Of a DNA stretch of 64,000 bases, positions 1 through 8,302 are shown piece after piece. Each line of letters opens with the position of its first letter. Position 1 is the stretch's first letter. The DNA comes from Pseudomonas sp. H3(2019) (lineage in GTDB: Bacteria > Pseudomonadota > Gammaproteobacteria > Pseudomonadales > Pseudomonadaceae): the NCBI RefSeq assembly GCF_007713465.1, contig NZ_VMSG01000012.1, positions 62,001-126,000 on the forward strand. The letters run 5' to 3'. The translations under genes and the position numbers were made by a program. The notes beneath the pieces are model-generated. The model was given only the letters and a program-made list of their open reading frames with translations. It was not told where the DNA came from and did not search any database.

Positions 1-812
1 AGCACCGCGCCGGGCGGCAGTTCGATGTGCAGCCGCACGCCACGCTCGTAAGCGCTTTGTACGGTGCCGCGCCAGTCCACGAGCCGGCACATGTTGAAAG
101 CCAGGTCCTCGCGCAACGCCTCGACCGAACGGATCGGCCGGGCGCGGCTGCCACTTAGGTAGCCCACTGTCGGTACTTGCAACGACACCTTGGCAAACGC
201 CTCGGCCAGCACCTGCGCGGGTTCATCGAGCAGCGGGCAATGCGACGGCACGCTGACCGCCAACCGTTTGGCCAATCCTGCGCCACACCCTCGGGCCAAC
301 TCGGCGACAGCTTTCATCGCCGAGTCGCTGCCGGCAATAACCACCTGGTTATCAGCATTGATGTTGGCCAGGTAAACCGGCGTTTCAATGCTGTGAACCC
401 GTGACAGCAAGCCTTCCACGGTCGCGAGGTCCAGACCGATGATCGCGGTCATGCCGTAGCCCTGCGGCCAGGCCTGTTGCATCAGCTCTCCCCGCAGGCT
501 GACCAGATGCAGCGCATCGCTGAAACGCAACGCACCCGCCACCACCGCCGCCGGGTACGCGCCGATGGACAACCCGGCCACGTAATCCGCTGTACATCCC
601 CGCTGCAACAACAAACGCGCTGCAGCAACACCTGCGATCAGCAGGCACAACTGAACGGCACGGGTCGACTTCAGCGCCTGGGCGGAATCGAGTAACAGAA
701 CATCCTCCCCCAGCACCTCGCTCGCCTCGATCACAGTCGCCTCGGGCAGTGAACGATGGAGCATGCCCGGCTGCTGCGCGCCCTGACCGGGAAACACCAA
801 CAGGCTGCTCAC
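1..812 (-). CDS. mdcH: Malonate decarboxylase subunit epsilon (malonyl-CoA:ACP transacylase), partial
   Basis: Loads the malonate decarboxylase acyl carrier protein: MdcH transfers malonyl from malonyl-CoA to the MdcC prosthetic group so that the enzyme can start its cycle. Only about 270 N-terminal codons are present; the gene runs off the left edge. The translation begins VSSLLVFPGQGAQQPGM, the classical acyltransferase N-terminus, and has the nucleophile elbow GLSIG near residue 95. The start is GTG at 812 and shares four bases (GTGA) with the mdcG stop, which implies translational coupling. Last gene of the visible mdc operon; mdcLM transporter or mdcR genes would lie outside the window. 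Confidence 0.93.
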   Translation of the reverse strand, partial: MSSLLVFPGQGAQQPGMLHRSLPEATVIEASEVLGEDVLLLDSAQALKSTRAVQLCLLIAGVAAARLLLQRGCTADYVAGLSIGAYPAAVVAGALRFSDALHLVSLRGELMQQAWPQGYGMTAIIGLDLATVEGLLSRVHSIETPVYLANINADNQVVIAGSDSAMKAVAELARGCGAGLAKRLAVSVPSHCPLLDEPAQVLAEAFAKVSLQVPTVGYLSGSRARPIRSVEALREDLAFNMCRLVDWRGTVQSAYERGVRLHIELPPGAV

Positions 813-1429
813 GCTGGTTGCTCCTGTGGATACCAAGGATCGGTCACCAGCCGTGCTTCGTGGGCGTTTTTGAGCAACACCCGCTGTGCCGGACCGGCCC
901 ATTCGCGCAAGGCAACCGCGCCCAGTGGCGTTTGCAATTGCATGTCCACCGGGCACGCAGCGGCGTCCAGCCATGTCAGCAGTTCCTGTGCCTGAACCCG
1001 GTCCAACGGTTGTTGCGTGCGCAGGATCAAGTCGAGATCGCTGCGCTCATGCAAGGCCGTCACACCACTGGCCAACTCAAACCCGGCGCTGCCGCTGACG
1101 CCCCAGACCCAACCGCAGGCATCGAGCATCGGTCGCAGTTGCGCCAGGGCCTGCAAGGCCGGCAGGTCGCGATCAGCCTCGACATGACAAAGGTCTTCCG
1201 GTCGAATCCGGTGCCGGATCGCCTCGACCGCCATCCATGTGGCATAACGTTGCTCGCGCAACGCTCCACGCACACCTACCGCAATCTGATCGGCGGCACT
1301 CAAGGCGCGTCGAACCACGACTGGCTGACCCTTGCGTGTCACCTCGACGGCCCAGCGCGGTGCGTCCGCTGGCAACTGCTCCGGGGTCAGGCCCCAGAGC
1401 AGGTCATGGGCCAGAAACGCGTTCACCAT
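809..1429 (-). CDS. mdcG: Malonate decarboxylase holo-ACP synthase (phosphoribosyl-dephospho-CoA transferase)
   Basis: 206 aa. MdcG attaches the 2'-(5''-triphosphoribosyl)-3'-dephospho-CoA prosthetic group made by MdcB to the serine of MdcC. The nucleotidyltransferase-like core GSAGFELASG...HERSDLDLIL, about residues 112-137, shows the G-S and D-x-D signature of the family. It overlaps mdcE upstream by 7 bases and mdcH downstream by 4 bases. The length agrees with the family. The position between the catalytic and transacylase genes is the usual Pseudomonas order. Confidence 0.93.
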   Translation of the reverse strand: MVNAFLAHDLLWGLTPEQLPADAPRWAVEVTRKGQPVVVRRALSAADQIAVGVRGALREQRYATWMAVEAIRHRIRPEDLCHVEADRDLPALQALAQLRPMLDACGWVWGVSGSAGFELASGVTALHERSDLDLILRTQQPLDRVQAQELLTWLDAAACPVDMQLQTPLGAVALREWAGPAQRVLLKNAHEARLVTDPWYPQEQPA

Positions 1430-2226
1430 TGCTCACGCAGCAGTTGGCGAACCTTGCTCGACGCCGCACGATTGGCCGCCCCCAGACGCGAGCTCAAATC
1501 AGCCCCGGTGCTTTCAACGTCGCCAATGGCCTGGCGTAAACAGTCGCTGACCCGAGCCAGATCGCCCGCGGTCGGCTGCTCGATCTGCTCCACCGTCAGG
1601 GTTTCCCAAAGCAGGCCGAGGCTGGCATAGCTGTCGATGTCATAGGCCATCGGCGGTACGCTGGCGGCCAGCACTTCGAGCTCTTCAACGCTACGCAGGG
1701 TGACCCGCGCAGCCGAGACCTTGCCCATGGCGTGAACCATCACCCCCGGGTCACGCAAGGCAATCAGCCGGTTGGCCTGATAACCGTGGGCCAGAAACGC
1801 CCCGGACATCGCCTTGCCCACCAGCAAACCGATCACCGCATGCCCCGCCAGTCGTGCGCGGGCATAACTGTCCGCAGCAGCGGCCAGCGCCTGATGGATG
1901 CCCAAGGCTTCTTCGCGACGACCGTAGGCCTGGCTCGGCACATCGACGATGGCGATCAATGCGCTTTTTTGCGGTTTGGCGCGATCGACTTCAATGACTT
2001 CATCCACCGCTTTGGCCAGACCCCAGCCCTCCAACAAACCGACCTCGCCGTTACGGGCGCGGACAAAGCGGTTCTGCGGATCGGCCACCACGGCGATAAA
2101 CCGTACCGGCAGCTCGCCCAACACGCCGTCGGCGACTTTCAACGAAGCGGGCAATCCGTCGACGACGGTGGAGTCGGCGCTCAGGGCGTCAAACCAGTGC
2201 AAACCTCTCAGGGAATAACCGCTCAT
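1423..2226 (-). CDS. mdcE: Malonate decarboxylase subunit gamma
   Basis: 267 aa. With MdcD it forms the carboxyltransferase-like part that decarboxylates malonyl-S-ACP to acetyl-S-ACP. The fold is crotonase/biotin-independent carboxyltransferase: a glycine/alanine-rich segment HAVIGLLVGKAMSGAFLAHG near residues 127-146 builds the oxyanion hole, followed by DPGVMVHAMGK. It overlaps mdcD by 4 bases (ATGA at 2223-2226). Length is typical. Confidence 0.94.
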   Translation of the reverse strand: MSGYSLRGLHWFDALSADSTVVDGLPASLKVADGVLGELPVRFIAVVADPQNRFVRARNGEVGLLEGWGLAKAVDEVIEVDRAKPQKSALIAIVDVPSQAYGRREEALGIHQALAAAADSYARARLAGHAVIGLLVGKAMSGAFLAHGYQANRLIALRDPGVMVHAMGKVSAARVTLRSVEELEVLAASVPPMAYDIDSYASLGLLWETLTVEQIEQPTAGDLARVSDCLRQAIGDVESTGADLSSRLGAANRAASSKVRQLLREQW

Positions 2227-3074
2227 GAGTGCGCTCCTTGGTACAGATCGCGAACCGTCGCCGGTTCGATTTGTGGCAGCGCATCCAGACGCGCGAGGTG
2301 TTGCAGGAACCGATCCGCCTGGCGACTGCGCTGTTCAGCGGGTAGCCCCTGCTGCAACAACTCGCTGACCTGTTGCTGGATCTGCGCCACGTCATCGGCC
2401 ACATACCGATCCACCAGCCCGCTGGCGAACCGTTGCTCGCCGCCGGTCAGACTCCAGATGAACGGACGGTCCCGCGAGTCGTACTCCTCGATCCCGGCTT
2501 CCTGCTCGATCACCTGCGGGCCATTGAGGCCGAGCCGCGCCTCGCGGGTCACCAGCAGATAGCTGCACAATCCAGCGGCAATCGACATACCGCCAAAACA
2601 ACCGACACTGCCGGCCACCACACCGACCACGGGCTGGTATTGGCGCAGATCGACAATCGCCGCGTGAATATCGGCAATCGCCGCCAGCCCGAGGTTGGCT
2701 TCCTGCAAACGCACGCCGCCGGTTTCCAGCAACAGCACGGCGCGGGTGGCGATACCGTTGCGGTTGTCCTCGGCCGCCAGTTCCAGCGCGCCGGCAATTT
2801 TTGCCCCGCCGACCTCACCCAGGCTGCCGCCCTGAAAGGCGCCTTCGATGGCGGCGATCACCACCGGCAAACCGCCAATGCTGCCCTTGGCGATGACCAC
2901 ACCGTCATCGGCTTGCGGCACTACGCCCTGACGCGACAGCCATGGCGACATCACGCGCTGGAACGGGTCGAGCAATTCACGAAAGGTCCCGTTGTCGAGC
3001 AAGGCCTTGGCACGTTGCCGGGCACCGAGTTCGACGAAGCTGTGTTTGTTGAGCAGCGCTGCGTTGTCACTCAT
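2223..3074 (-). CDS. mdcD: Malonate decarboxylase subunit beta
   Basis: 283 aa from ATG 3074. Partner of MdcE in malonyl-S-ACP decarboxylation. The segments GGLPVVIAAIEGAFQGGSLG and GVVAGSVGCFGGMSIAAG carry the glycine-rich oxyanion-hole loops of carboxyltransferases, and the protein starts RQRAKALLDNGTFREL as acetyl-CoA carboxylase beta-like proteins do. An upstream in-frame start at 3140 would read back through mdcC, so the start with an 8-base overlap with mdcC is preferred. Soluble cytoplasmic complex member. Confidence 0.94.
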   Translation of the reverse strand: MSDNAALLNKHSFVELGARQRAKALLDNGTFRELLDPFQRVMSPWLSRQGVVPQADDGVVIAKGSIGGLPVVIAAIEGAFQGGSLGEVGGAKIAGALELAAEDNRNGIATRAVLLLETGGVRLQEANLGLAAIADIHAAIVDLRQYQPVVGVVAGSVGCFGGMSIAAGLCSYLLVTREARLGLNGPQVIEQEAGIEEYDSRDRPFIWSLTGGEQRFASGLVDRYVADDVAQIQQQVSELLQQGLPAEQRSRQADRFLQHLARLDALPQIEPATVRDLYQGAHS

Positions 3075-3366
3075 GGCCGATCTCCTCGAAGCCTTGTTCC
3101 AGACGCAAGCGCACCACGCCTGGCGTGGCCCCGAAATCATGAATATCGATGGTCATCGCTGGCGGTGTCTGGCCGTCAAACATCCGTGCGAACACATGCT
3201 GCCAGCGCTGTTGGCTGCCATTGACCGAGGTCTGCACCTGGATCGTCAGCATGCCGGCCTGTCCCGGTTCGAGCAGCACTTCGAGATCGCCCGAGCCGAC
3301 ACAGCCGACCAGCGCCCTGCCCCGCGCCGGCTGCCCGGCGGGGAATTCAAAGGATAAGGTTTCCAT
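3067..3366 (-). CDS. mdcC: Malonate decarboxylase acyl carrier protein (subunit delta)
   Basis: 99 aa. Carries the phosphoribosyl-dephospho-CoA arm on which acetyl and malonyl thioesters are formed. The attachment site is visible: VGSGDLEV with serine at residue 25, the position known for the Klebsiella protein. The ATG at 3366 shares one base with the mdcB stop (TGATG); a start at 3396 would lie inside mdcB. Small, acidic-neutral and without a signal peptide, as expected of an ACP. Confidence 0.94.
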   Translation of the reverse strand: METLSFEFPAGQPARGRALVGCVGSGDLEVLLEPGQAGMLTIQVQTSVNGSQQRWQHVFARMFDGQTPPAMTIDIHDFGATPGVVRLRLEQGFEEIGHE

Positions 3367-4241
3367 CAGAAAGCTCCCTGGATGACGCCGTCGCAAGAGG
3401 AGATGCGGTCGATAAACAGACAGGCTGCGAGCAAATCCGCAGCGCCGCCGGGCGAGGCATTCAACGCGATTAATTGTTGATCCAGCTCATGCAACCGGCG
3501 ACGACCGGCCAGGCTGGCACTGCCGCCCGCCTCCAGTACCGACCGGGCACCAAGTTGCATCGTTTGCAGACCTTGCTCGCCTGCGCGGTAAAGCACGCAG
3601 GTATCGGCGAGCGTGCTCATGATTGCCAGCAAGGCATCGAGCCGCGCGTTCTGTTCACCGCTGCCCGCCGCGCGGCTGCGTTGGAGTTGCGGCAGGCCGA
3701 ATTGCATCACTGCCGGAAAACCCAGTTGTGCCTCTTCCCGAGCGCCTCGCGCCCCGTAACGTTGTGCCACTTGGGCGCCGTGGCTGAGCGGCCGCGGCGC
3801 ATGGCGATCCTCGAGTAAGGCCAGACGCGCGGCGCGCACAGTGACCGCGCTGGCGCCACTGGATTCAGGTTCCAGCGCGGTAGCGGCGACCAACAGGCCC
3901 AAGGCCCAGATCGCTCCGCGATGGGTGTTCACGCCATCGGTGGTGGCCAGCATCGTTTGTTCACCGTCGCGACCGATTTGCCCGAGGGCCTCGCGCAGCG
4001 GCAGACCGACTTCGCCAAACGCGATGGCCACTTCAGCCATGTCCTTGAAGGCCGGCCACAGCGACAGCGCCGAGGCGTGCATCAGCCCCAGGTGCAAATC
4101 GCTGTGGGCACCGCTGCCGCGACGGTCTACCAGCGCCGGTTTGGGCGACAGGTCGGCTTCGTCGATCAATGCGTCTACCGCCAGGTCCGCCAGCCGTTCG
4201 GCCAGGGTCAGGCGCTTGGGTTGCAGATTAAGTGCGTGCAT
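3366..4241 (-). CDS. mdcB: Triphosphoribosyl-dephospho-CoA synthase
   Basis: 291 aa. CitG/MdcB family enzyme that condenses ATP with dephospho-CoA to give the prosthetic group precursor used by MdcG. Family hallmarks visible are [20 protein letters not shown] near the N-terminus and [18 protein letters not shown], with the C-terminal [21 protein letters not shown] at 4241 overlaps the mdcA stop by one base and follows a GGAG-type ribosome site inside the end of mdcA; the longer reading from 4289 is therefore not needed. Confidence 0.94.
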   Translation of the reverse strand: MHALNLQPKRLTLAERLADLAVDALIDEADLSPKPALVDRRGSGAHSDLHLGLMHASALSLWPAFKDMAEVAIAFGEVGLPLREALGQIGRDGEQTMLATTDGVNTHRGAIWALGLLVAATALEPESSGASAVTVRAARLALLEDRHAPRPLSHGAQVAQRYGARGAREEAQLGFPAVMQFGLPQLQRSRAAGSGEQNARLDALLAIMSTLADTCVLYRAGEQGLQTMQLGARSVLEAGGSASLAGRRRLHELDQQLIALNASPGGAADLLAACLFIDRISSCDGVIQGAF

Positions 4242-5911
4242 TACCAACTCCTGAACTTGGCGGGCGGGTTGTACAAGCCACCCGACCACTCCACCAGATC
4301 GGCGACGCTTTTCGCCGCCAGCAGTTCGCGGGTGGCATCGGTGCGGCGGATGCCGAGGTCTTCGGGCAACGCAATCAACCCTTCGCGACGCATGCGCGCG
4401 GTGTCTTTGGGGTTGTGTCGCAAGCCGATGGCGGTGACGCCGGCCACGGCCGCGATCATTGCCTGGCGTTCTTCCAGGGAGCGCGCCTTGTACAAATAGG
4501 CGATGCCTTCTTCGGTAAGCAGGTGAGTGACGTCGTCGCCGTAGATCATGATCGGCGCCAGCGGCATGCCGCTTTTCTTCGCCACTTCAACCGCATCGAG
4601 GGTTTCAACGAAGGTCGGTTTACCGCCCTCCTGGAAGGTCTCGACCATTTGCACCACGAGTTTTTTGCCGCGCTCGATCAAGGCTTCGGGGGCATCGTCA
4701 TGGCGCATGTCGAGCCAGGCCGGAGTGCCGTGGCGGCGACCACGCGGGTCGTGGCCCATGTTCGGTGCACCGCCGAAACCGGCCAGGCGTCCACGGGTCA
4801 CGGTGGAAGAATGGCCGTCGCCGTCCACCTGCAAGGTTGCGCCAATAAACAGGTCCACCGCGTACTGCCCGGCCAGTTGGCAGAACATTCGATTGGAACG
4901 CAGGGAGCCGTCGCGGCCGGTGAAAAACACGTCCGGGCGCGCGGCGATGTAGTTCTCCATGCCCAGTTCGGTGCCGAAGCAATGCACACTTTCGACCCAG
5001 CCACTTTCGATGGCCGGAATCAGCGTCGGATGGGGATTGAGGGTCCAGTTGCGGCAAATCTTGCCTTTGAGCCCAAGCGATTCGCCGTAGGTCGGCAAGA
5101 TCAATTCGATGGCGGCGGTGTTGAAACCGATACCGTGGTTGAGCGACTGAACGTTGTGTTTTTCATAGATCCCACGGATCGCCATCATCGCCATCAGCAC
5201 ATGCACCGGCTTGATGTGCCGGGGGTCGCGGGTGAACAACGGTTCGATGTAGAACGGTTTGTCGGCCACCACCACGAAATCCACCCAGGACCCGGGAATG
5301 TCCACGCGGGGCAACTCGCTGACGTCGTCCACCAACTGGTTGACCTGGACGATCACAATGCCGTCGCTGAAGGCTGCCGGTTCGATCAGCGCCGGAGTGT
5401 CCTCGGTGCTCGGCCCGGTGTAGATATTGCCGGCACGGTCGGCCATGAAACCGGCCGAGAGCACCACGTTGGGAATCAGGTCCACTACCAGTCGGGCGTA
5501 GAGTTCGATGTAGGTGTGGATCGCGCCGATTTCCAGCAGACCCTCTTCAAGCAACTGGCTGATACGCAAACTCTGGGTGCCGGCAAAGGAGAAATCGAGC
5601 TTGCGCGCGATGCCTCGTTCGAACAGGTCCAGGTGCTCCGAGCGGCCGACACTGGGCATGATCATGTGCAGGTCATGCAGCCTGGCCGGATCGGCCTTGG
5701 CCAGGGATCGGGAAAGAAAGTCCGCCTGTTTCTGGTTGTTGCCCTCCAGCACCACGCGGTCACCAGGCAGGATCAATGCCTCCAGCGCCGCAACGATCTT
5801 ATCGGTGGGCAACACCACGCCATCGGCAAGACCCCGCACCTGCTCCAGGCGGCGCTGTTTTTCACTGCGCCGCCGCGTCCAGCGCGAGTCGGGGGATATT
5901 GTTGTTGTCAT
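4241..5911 (-). CDS. mdcA: Malonate decarboxylase subunit alpha (acetyl-S-ACP:malonate ACP transferase)
   Basis: 556 aa from ATG 5911, preceded by GGAG five bases upstream; a GTG two codons earlier at 5917 is the alternative. MdcA exchanges the acetyl group on MdcC for malonate, releasing acetate. The protein is a family I CoA-transferase-like enzyme; its N-terminus [20 protein letters not shown] is near identical in my memory to other Pseudomonas MdcA. First gene of a seven-gene run; promoter expected in 5912-6250. Malonate then becomes acetyl-CoA and CO2 for growth. Confidence 0.95.
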   Translation of the reverse strand: MTTTISPDSRWTRRRSEKQRRLEQVRGLADGVVLPTDKIVAALEALILPGDRVVLEGNNQKQADFLSRSLAKADPARLHDLHMIMPSVGRSEHLDLFERGIARKLDFSFAGTQSLRISQLLEEGLLEIGAIHTYIELYARLVVDLIPNVVLSAGFMADRAGNIYTGPSTEDTPALIEPAAFSDGIVIVQVNQLVDDVSELPRVDIPGSWVDFVVVADKPFYIEPLFTRDPRHIKPVHVLMAMMAIRGIYEKHNVQSLNHGIGFNTAAIELILPTYGESLGLKGKICRNWTLNPHPTLIPAIESGWVESVHCFGTELGMENYIAARPDVFFTGRDGSLRSNRMFCQLAGQYAVDLFIGATLQVDGDGHSSTVTRGRLAGFGGAPNMGHDPRGRRHGTPAWLDMRHDDAPEALIERGKKLVVQMVETFQEGGKPTFVETLDAVEVAKKSGMPLAPIMIYGDDVTHLLTEEGIAYLYKARSLEERQAMIAAVAGVTAIGLRHNPKDTARMRREGLIALPEDLGIRRTDATRELLAAKSVADLVEWSGGLYNPPAKFRSW

Positions 5912-6253
5912 GCTCACTCCACGGGTTCGCTTTCGTGGAGTTACCTTAGGAGCTAACGGAGGGCGGCATCAATCAAGATGAGCGGCGAACTGTTACGCTC
6001 AGGTTAATGTTTGCCTCGCATTCATTGGACGCTCTGTCTGTTCTATTTCTTCAGCCGTGCTTCAATCGCAGAATTCGCGTCCCAGCTCCGTCGTCAGCCA
6101 CTGGATAAACCACTCCACATCCGCCGACAGTTAAACCGTTTTAATCTGACGAACGTGGGCCGGCATTAATCTGCCGGCCCACTCGACACGCATTTCTGGC
6201 ACCTCCAGTCATCCACGTTATAGTTGAAGGGACCCAAACCACGTGGAGGGGGT
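5912..6253. other. Intergenic region upstream of mdcA
   Basis: Holds the presumed mdc promoter on the minus strand and that of the small gene at 6254 on the plus strand. The malonate regulator MdcR is not adjacent. A 22-codon stretch on the minus strand (6064-6132) looks like the C-terminus of a LysR-type regulator and is listed separately. I see no clear operator that I would assign to a named regulator. Confidence 0.5.
6064..6132 (-). pseudogene. Possible remnant of a LysR-type regulator C-terminus
   Basis: Read on the minus strand, 6132 to 6064 encodes LSADVEWFIQWLTTELGREF, then C, D and a TGA stop. This resembles the last helix of GcvA-like LysR regulators. A TAA stop lies immediately upstream in the same frame, and no substrate-binding or HTH coding sequence precedes it, so if the resemblance is real the gene is a fossil. 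Short match, hence low confidence. Confidence 0.3.
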
Positions 6254-6445
6254 ATGCGCCAGATTGTCAGCAAGGAACCATGGTGGGCTGCGCCGCCGAA
6301 GCCCGGGCAAGATGAGTCCGAGCTGGAATGGGGGTGGCTGGTCACCTACAACGAGGGCGAGCCGCGTTTCGAGTTTGTGAAAGAGCGCCCGACGGATAAC
6401 GAAATCCGCAACCGCAAGAGCTGCCGAATCACCCTTCCGGAATAA
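6254..6445 (+). CDS. Small conserved hypothetical protein
   Basis: 63 aa. ATG at 6254 directly follows a strong GGAGGGGGT ribosome site; an in-frame start at 6224 is less well placed. The sequence (SKEPWWAAPPKPGQDESELE, then WGWLVTYNEGEPRFEFVKER) is soluble, tryptophan-rich near the N-terminus and has no membrane segment. I do not recognise a function. It stands alone between the mdc promoter region and a hairpin at 6464-6488. Confidence 0.6.
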   Translation: MRQIVSKEPWWAAPPKPGQDESELEWGWLVTYNEGEPRFEFVKERPTDNEIRNRKSCRITLPE

Positions 6446-6463
6446 CCGGCGCGCTATCCGGGG

Positions 6464-6488
6464 CGGGCCTGCATCCTTTTCAGGCCCG
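6464..6488. terminator. Hairpin between converging small genes
   Basis: CGGGCCTG (6464-6471) and CAGGCCCG (6481-6488) form a perfect 8-bp stem with a 9-base loop. It lies between the stop of the small gene at 6445 and the stop of the converging DUF1428 gene at 6516, so it could end both transcripts. The loop carries TTTT but no long T tract follows on the plus strand. Confidence 0.5.
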
Positions 6489-6515
6489 TCTGAGATCCGG
6501 ATGACGCGATATACT

Positions 6516-6875
6516 TCACACGTTAACGATCATCTCGAATCCGCCGAAGATCATCCGCTGACCATCGAAAGGCATTGAGTTGTCCAGGGATTGAAGCCTG
6601 GGGTCGTCCATGAACTTCTTCATACCGGTGTCGCGCGTTTGACGGTCCGGCCAGATGATCCACGAAAACACCACGGTCTCGTCTTCCTTGAGTTTTACCG
6701 CCATCGGGAACGAGGTCAGTTTGCCTTGAGGCACATCGTCACCCCAGCATTCGGTCACGCTCAGTGCGCCGTTTTCCTTGAAAATACCGGCCATGAACTC
6801 GGCGTGCTGCTTGAATTTATCGCGGTTGGCGGTGGGTACGGCTGCAACAAAGCCATCGACATAGGACATGATCAC
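6516..6875 (-). CDS. DUF1428 family protein (YbaA-like)
   Basis: 119 aa, or 117 from the second ATG. MSYVDGFVAAVPTANRDKF at the start and DGQRMIFGGFEMIV at the end are typical of the DUF1428/YbaA family, small dimeric alpha/beta barrel proteins related to the antibiotic biosynthesis monooxygenase fold. No enzymatic role is established for the family. Monocistronic by position: the next minus-strand gene upstream ends at 6980, about 100 bp away. Confidence 0.85.
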   Translation of the reverse strand: MIMSYVDGFVAAVPTANRDKFKQHAEFMAGIFKENGALSVTECWGDDVPQGKLTSFPMAVKLKEDETVVFSWIIWPDRQTRDTGMKKFMDDPRLQSLDNSMPFDGQRMIFGGFEMIVNV

Positions 6876-6979
6876 TCTCCTCTTTGAAATGCGTCATCGA
6901 TTTACCGGTTAGTCGATCTGCAAGAGCGCAAATCGACCGGCCTGTCAGGCGAACCGACCAACGGACATTTCCGCGCTGG

Positions 6980-8302
6980 CTAGAGCAGAAGTTGCTTCTG
7001 ACGCTCTGCCAGGTCCACGGCGAAATGGCAGCCGTGGGGTTCGCGGGTGGTGAGCTCCACTCGCCAGTTCTGGTTGGTGCAAATCCGCTGAACCAGCGAC
7101 AGCCCCAATCCCAACCCTTCGCCTCGGTGCTCGTCGCCCCTGACAAAGGGCTGGAACATCGCATGGCGTTTTTCTTCCGGAATGCCGATGCCGCTGTCTT
7201 CCACACTGAAGCCATGGTCACGCAGGGTCAGGCGAATAAAGCCATGATCAGTATAGTGCCAGGCGTTGCGCAGCAGGTTGCCCATCACCGATTGCAGGAA
7301 TGTCAGGTTGTAGCAGGTGTTTGAGGTCTGCTCGTCGAGGTAGATGAACTTCAGGCCTTTTTCCCGGATCAGCCTGCCCCAAATCTCGGCCAACGCATCG
7401 GCGACCTCTTTCAAGGAGGCGTTGCCACCGTTACCGGAGTCGTTGTCCCGGTCACGCGCCAGCATCAGGAACGTGTCGACCAGCTGTCGCATTTCATCGC
7501 TGGCCCTGGCAATACGGCTGACCTGGGCCATCGAGCGCTGATCCAGGGCACGATTGCTCAACAACAGCTCACATGAACTGGCGAGCACCATCAACGGCGT
7601 TCGCAATTCGTGGCTGACATCGCTGGTGAAGAGTTTTTCCCGGCCCAGCGCCTCTCGCAGTCGGCCCAGGGTTTGATCAAAGGACATCGCCAGCTCGCCG
7701 ACCTCGTCGACGGCATACTCGGGCGCCAGCGGTGGCGCGAGTTCCAGTAGCTGATCGCGGTGACGCACCTGACGCGCCAAACGGATCACAGGGGCCATGA
7801 CGCGTCGGGCCAGCAGCCACCCCAACAGAATTGCCAGCAGGATGCTCAACACGAACCCGACAATCACCACCGCGTACAGCACGCGTTCGCGTTGTTCATG
7901 GCTTCGCTGATCTTTCAGCAGGACGTATTGGCGACCCTCGACCACCTTCACCATCGCGTAGTAGTCCTCACCGCCAAAGACGATTTCCTGAGCCCCCGGC
8001 TGCAGCGCCTTGAGCTGTTCGTCAGGGGCCATTTCACCGAGCCCGCCCTCAAAGAAAAACAGTTCGTCTTTTTCCGGCCGATGGGTCCAGTCATCGGTGT
8101 TGTCCATCAGCAGCAGGCGTTGCAGCCCACCGCTCAGGCTGGTGGTGGTGAGCTTTCTTTCAACGATATGCACGGTCGCGACAATGCCCACCGCAAAGAC
8201 CCCTGCGACAAACGCAGTCATCAGTGCGAAAACAATCACAATCCTTTTTGCCAGGCTTTGCTTGGAATCCATGTCTTTCCAGTGTTTGAACGCCGACGTC
8301 AC
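6980..8302 (-). CDS. Sensor histidine kinase at the end of the RND efflux operon
   Basis: 440 aa from GTG 8302, which overlaps the RND gene stop by four bases like its operon mates; an ATG at 8272 behind GGAAAG is a good alternative (430 aa). Layout: membrane segment about residues 20-42, periplasmic sensor to about 138, second membrane segment 142-165, HAMP, H-box FTSDVSHELRTPL near 230, then N-box NLLRNAWHYTD, G1 DSGIGIP and G2 GLGLGLSLV. Likely partner is the orphan response regulator at 14068-14757, because no regulator lies next to it and both share the strand of the efflux genes. Signal unknown. Confidence 0.9.
   Translation of the reverse strand: MTSAFKHWKDMDSKQSLAKRIVIVFALMTAFVAGVFAVGIVATVHIVERKLTTTSLSGGLQRLLLMDNTDDWTHRPEKDELFFFEGGLGEMAPDEQLKALQPGAQEIVFGGEDYYAMVKVVEGRQYVLLKDQRSHEQRERVLYAVVIVGFVLSILLAILLGWLLARRVMAPVIRLARQVRHRDQLLELAPPLAPEYAVDEVGELAMSFDQTLGRLREALGREKLFTSDVSHELRTPLMVLASSCELLLSNRALDQRSMAQVSRIARASDEMRQLVDTFLMLARDRDNDSGNGGNASLKEVADALAEIWGRLIREKGLKFIYLDEQTSNTCYNLTFLQSVMGNLLRNAWHYTDHGFIRLTLRDHGFSVEDSGIGIPEEKRHAMFQPFVRGDEHRGEGLGLGLSLVQRICTNQNWRVELTTREPHGCHFAVDLAERQKQLLL

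Noticed and set aside
4232..5956. 574-codon plus-strand frame opposite mdcA
   Set aside because: Antisense to mdcA, without start context or domain.
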